A DNA stretch of 7,535 nt from Mailhella sp. (GTDB lineage: Bacteria; Desulfobacterota; Desulfovibrionia; Desulfovibrionales; Desulfovibrionaceae), in contig JAFQPD010000092.1 of NCBI GenBank assembly GCA_017411945.1, positions 1 through 7,535 on the forward strand. The letters run 5' to 3'. Below the pieces are notes generated by a model. It saw only the letters and a program-made list of their open reading frames with translations, made no database searches and was not told the DNA's origin. Every line of letters begins with the position of its first letter. Position 1 is the first letter of the stretch. The position numbers and the translations under genes were made by a program. Of the stretch, positions 5,521-7,535 are shown one piece after another.

Positions 5521-6684
5521 TCACAGGAAGAGATCCGGGTCGGCCGGCTGCGCGTCCCAGCGTATCTTGCCCGCGCTCTTCTTGAATTTGCGCAGGAGCA
5601 CATAGAACGCGCCCGCTCCGCCGTCTTCCTGCTTGGCGGTGCAGAAGGCCAGCACCACGCGCTTGAACGGGTCGTGCGTGAACCATTCCTGCACCTTGGC
5701 GCGGAGCACGGACACGCCGTTCGCGGAGTTGAGGCCGCGCCCGGTGACAACGAGAGCCACGCGCACGCCCTTGTAGTAGGAAGAGCGGAAGAAGGCCACG
5801 AGGTTGGAGAAGGCCTGGTCGCTGTTCAGGCCGTGCAGGTCTATATGCGCCTCGGGGCTGAACTGGCGGGACTGGAGCTGGGCCACGATGCCGAGGTCGA
5901 GGCCGAGCACATGGCCTTCGGCATATTCCGCCGTGGCGGCCACGGAAAACTCCACCTTGCCGTCCATGAAATCCTGGAGAGGATGGCGCGGATCGGTGTA
6001 CGGGACTGAGGGGGCGTCGGGCTCCACGGGTATGTCGCGCCCGCTCCCGGCCAGCGGAGTCGTGCCCTTGATGGCGGAGAAGAAGTCGCGGCTGTCGTCT
6101 TCGTCGGAAGGCGCGCCTGCGGCTTCGGAAAGCATGGCGGCATCGTCGCGGCGGCCGATGCGCGAGGCGGCGCGGGCCATGGCGGCCAGCGTGGCGGGGG
6201 CGTCATCTTCCTCCGCAGGGGCTTCGGCGGGCTGTTCCGCAGGAACGGCGGGGGCGGATCTTTTCTGCACCATGCGCTTCACGCTCTCGCTCTTCAGGGC
6301 GCGGGCGAAAGGGTTGCCGGCATCGGAGGCCGCCGCGTCGGACTCGAGCGTGAACGGCGCAGGCTCGGGAACGCGCGCCGCAGGGGCGGACTGCCCTGCT
6401 CCGCTCTTGGCGGCAGGCTGAGCCTTCTTCTTCGCCGGAGCCTTGGCAGGGGCGTTCTCCTTGGGAGGCAGGGAACGGAAGCCGCCTCCGAGCGCGTTCA
6501 TGAACATCTCGGCGTCGGCATCCAGCTCGGCTTCAGCTTCAGCCTTGGCGGCGGCCTTGTCCTTCACAACTGTCTTGCCGCCCGGCGCCTTGGCGCGGGA
6601 CGCGGGCTGATTGCCGCGCTGGTTGCGGGAGGGGAAATCGCGCGCGTTCAGCTGGGAAAAGGGATTGTTCGGGTCTTTGCTCAT
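5521..6684 (-). CDS. Smr/MutS-family domain protein with long disordered N-terminus
   Basis: A 387-residue protein with a C-terminal Smr domain. The domain (about 278-370) shows the DLHGLN motif at 282-287, the glycine motif as TGRG (314-317), the following NGVSVLR, and GGAGAFYVLLRK near the end. The FFSAIKGTTPL block (201-211) and VEFSVAATAEYAEGHVLGLDLGIV (about 244-267, given as range) are the linker seen ahead of Smr in SmrB-like proteins. Residues 1-200 are Ala/Pro/Lys/Glu-rich and probably disordered, with NPF repeats at 7-9 and 124-126. Smr domains are nucleases or nucleic-acid binders; E. coli SmrB cuts mRNA at collided ribosomes, and a like role here is only inference. The start at 6684 is set by GGAGG (6692-6696) with 7-nt spacing. 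An in-frame start at 6789 would add 35 residues. The gene diverges from purM. Confidence 0.85.
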   Translation of the reverse strand: MSKDPNNPFSQLNARDFPSRNQRGNQPASRAKAPGGKTVVKDKAAAKAEAEAELDADAEMFMNALGGGFRSLPPKENAPAKAPAKKKAQPAAKSGAGQSAPAARVPEPAPFTLESDAAASDAGNPFARALKSESVKRMVQKRSAPAVPAEQPAEAPAEEDDAPATLAAMARAASRIGRRDDAAMLSEAAGAPSDEDDSRDFFSAIKGTTPLAGSGRDIPVEPDAPSVPYTDPRHPLQDFMDGKVEFSVAATAEYAEGHVLGLDLGIVAQLQSRQFSPEAHIDLHGLNSDQAFSNLVAFFRSSYYKGVRVALVVTGRGLNSANGVSVLRAKVQEWFTHDPFKRVVLAFCTAKQEDGGAGAFYVLLRKFKKSAGKIRWDAQPADPDLFL

Positions 6685-6691
6685 GGCTCTG

Positions 6692-6696
6692 CCTCC
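6692..6696 (-). promoter_or_regulatory. ribosome binding site fixing the Smr protein start
   Basis: GGAGG seven nt before the ATG at 6684. The reading frame stays open upstream to 6864, so this site is the main reason to choose 6684. The alternative ATG at 6789 has GGAGGAG only 1-4 nt upstream, which is too close to be ideal. Confidence 0.75.
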
Positions 6697-6736
6697 GGAA
6701 GGATAGGGCGCGCCCGCACACGGGGCGACAGGGAAA

Positions 6737-6764
6737 GTTCTAAATCCTCCGGCGCGAAATGCAA
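6737..6764 (-). promoter_or_regulatory. possible promoter for the Smr gene
   Basis: On the minus strand, TTGCAT (6759-6764), 16 nt, TAGAAC (6737-6742). Both boxes are only partial matches, so the call is tentative. It would start transcription about 45 nt ahead of the ATG at 6684 and would exclude the longer form beginning at 6789. Confidence 0.35.
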
Positions 6765-6813
6765 GTTTTTTGTTCCCCCATGCGCACATTCTCCTCCTGC
6801 GCCGGCGGCATAC

Positions 6814-6841
6814 GCCAATTTGCACTTGGCAAAACTCCAAG
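6814..6841. promoter_or_regulatory. alternating CCAA/TTGG inverted repeats over the purM -35 box
   Basis: GCCAA (6814-6818), TTGGC (6826-6830) and CCAAG (6837-6841) form two overlapping inverted repeats: GCCAA-7 nt-TTGGC and CTTGG-7 nt-CCAAG. The CCAA, TTGG and CCAA cores are exactly 11 nt apart, about one helical turn, and the middle one is part of the -35 box TTGGCA. This would suit a repressor that blocks polymerase. It does not resemble the E. coli PurR box. The arms are short, so chance cannot be excluded. Confidence 0.4.
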
Positions 6842-6854
6842 AAGGGACTATTAA
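6826..6854 (+). promoter_or_regulatory. sigma70-type promoter for purM
   Basis: A -35 box TTGGCA (6826-6831), 17-nt spacer and -10 box TATTAA (6849-6854). The predicted start near 6861 leaves a leader of about 26 nt, too short for a riboswitch, with AGGAGA (6875-6880) as ribosome binding site. Control, if any, should act on initiation. Confidence 0.7.
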
Positions 6855-6887
6855 CAAAGAGCAACTCACCACATAGGAGATACCATA

Positions 6888-7535
6888 ATGAGTTCTTCCC
6901 GTTCCGACGCCTACACCGCTGCCGGTGTGGACATCAATGCCGGCAATGAGCTGGTCCAGCGCATCAAGTCCATGGTCGCCAGCACTCATACGCATGGCGT
7001 CATTTCCGATATCGGCGGCTTCGGCGGCCTCTTCCGCCCGGACATCTCCGGCATGCAGTCTCCTGTGCTCGTCTCCGGCACCGACGGCGTGGGCACCAAG
7101 CTCAAGCTCGCCTTCCAGTTCGATAAGCACGACACCGTGGGCATCGACCTCGTTGCCATGAGCGTGAACGACTGCCTCGTGCTCGGCGCCAAGCCCCTCT
7201 TCTTCCTCGACTATTTCGCCTGCGGCAAGCTCGACGTCTCCAAGACGGCCGACGTTGTCTCCGGCGTGTGCGAAGGCTGCCGCCAGTCCGGCTGCACCCT
7301 GCTCGGCGGCGAGACCGCTGAAATGCCCTCCATGTACGCCGACGGCGAATACGACCTCGCCGGCTTCTGCGTGGGCATCGTGGACAGCCCCAAGATCGTT
7401 GACGGCTCCACCATCAGCGTGGGCGACGTCATCATCGGCCTCGGCTCTTCCGGCGTGCATTCCAACGGCTACTCCCTCGTCCGCAAGCTCTTCGACGCCA
7501 GCGGCGCCAAGGCCGACGACATCATGCCCGGCACC
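6888..7535 (+). CDS. purM: phosphoribosylformylglycinamidine cyclo-ligase (AIR synthetase), 3' part outside the window
   Basis: Catalyses the ATP-dependent ring closure of formylglycinamidine ribotide to 5-aminoimidazole ribotide, the fifth step of de novo purine synthesis, in the cytoplasm. The frame is open from the ATG at 6888 to the right edge, exactly 216 codons, against about 345 in the E. coli enzyme. Signature blocks appear in order: [10 protein letters not shown] (7-16), GGFGGLF (43-49), [11 protein letters not shown] (63-73), [11 protein letters not shown] (85-95), [11 protein letters not shown] (140-150) and [16 protein letters not shown] (184-199). The ATP- and substrate-binding loops of the PurM fold are therefore intact. 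The start is fixed by AGGAGA (6875-6880) with 7-nt spacing. It is the only plus-strand gene in the window and has its own promoter at 6826-6854. In many bacteria purN or other pur genes follow, which cannot be seen here. Confidence 0.97.
   Translation, partial: MSSSRSDAYTAAGVDINAGNELVQRIKSMVASTHTHGVISDIGGFGGLFRPDISGMQSPVLVSGTDGVGTKLKLAFQFDKHDTVGIDLVAMSVNDCLVLGAKPLFFLDYFACGKLDVSKTADVVSGVCEGCRQSGCTLLGGETAEMPSMYADGEYDLAGFCVGIVDSPKIVDGSTISVGDVIIGLGSSGVHSNGYSLVRKLFDASGAKADDIMPGT

Noticed and set aside
6688..6887. Riboswitch or attenuator ahead of purM
   Set aside because: The predicted leader is only about 26 nt, and I see no purine-riboswitch-like core or terminator hairpin in the intergenic region.
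6681..7460. 259-codon minus-strand open frame opposite purM
   Set aside because: The plus strand encodes PurM with all signature blocks; the opposite frame is an Ala/Gly/His/Val-rich shadow.

Overview
This window reads as an ordinary housekeeping stretch of a G+C-rich Gram-negative chromosome. The best guess is a member of the Desulfovibrionaceae (the Desulfovibrio / Bilophila / Mailhella kind). That guess rests on protein flavour (a Cys-bearing L32, the cysteine-rich form of YceD, an argS followed directly by a SPOR protein) and on codon use. It is inference, not a database result. I see no mobile element, CRISPR array, rRNA, tRNA or phage gene, and no clear sign of recent transfer.

Layout from right to left on the minus strand: a Smr-domain protein (5521-6684); a 155-nt gap holding a good sigma70-type promoter, a hairpin at the predicted transcript start and an upstream palindrome; glpX, class II fructose-1,6-bisphosphatase (4373-5365); a 74-nt gap with a GC hairpin that lacks a proper U-run; fabD (3339-4298); argS (1665-3332); a membrane-anchored SPOR protein starting 1 nt after the argS stop (803-1663); an 88-nt gap with a near-consensus promoter; yceD/DUF177 (157-714); and the 5' part of rpmF (1-125), which runs off the left edge. 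On the plus strand, purM (6888-7535) diverges from the Smr gene across a 203-nt shared control region and runs off the right edge.

Functionally, glpX serves gluconeogenesis, fabD loads malonyl groups on acyl carrier protein, argS charges tRNA-Arg, the SPOR protein probably acts at the division septum or cell wall, yceD-rpmF belong to ribosome biogenesis, and purM makes aminoimidazole ribotide for purines. fabD, argS and the SPOR gene are tightly packed (6 nt and 1 nt apart) and almost certainly co-transcribed. glpX may read into them through the weak hairpin. yceD-rpmF have their own promoter.

I did not find a new multi-gene system. The points worth a second look are regulatory: a 7-G/C run inside the yceD-rpmF promoter spacer, a perfect hairpin at the predicted +1 of glpX, an 11-bp-spaced CCAA/TTGG/CCAA array over the purM -35 box, and two possible starts for the Smr protein. 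The position of fabD, split from the yceD-rpmF cluster by argS and the SPOR gene, is also of interest.
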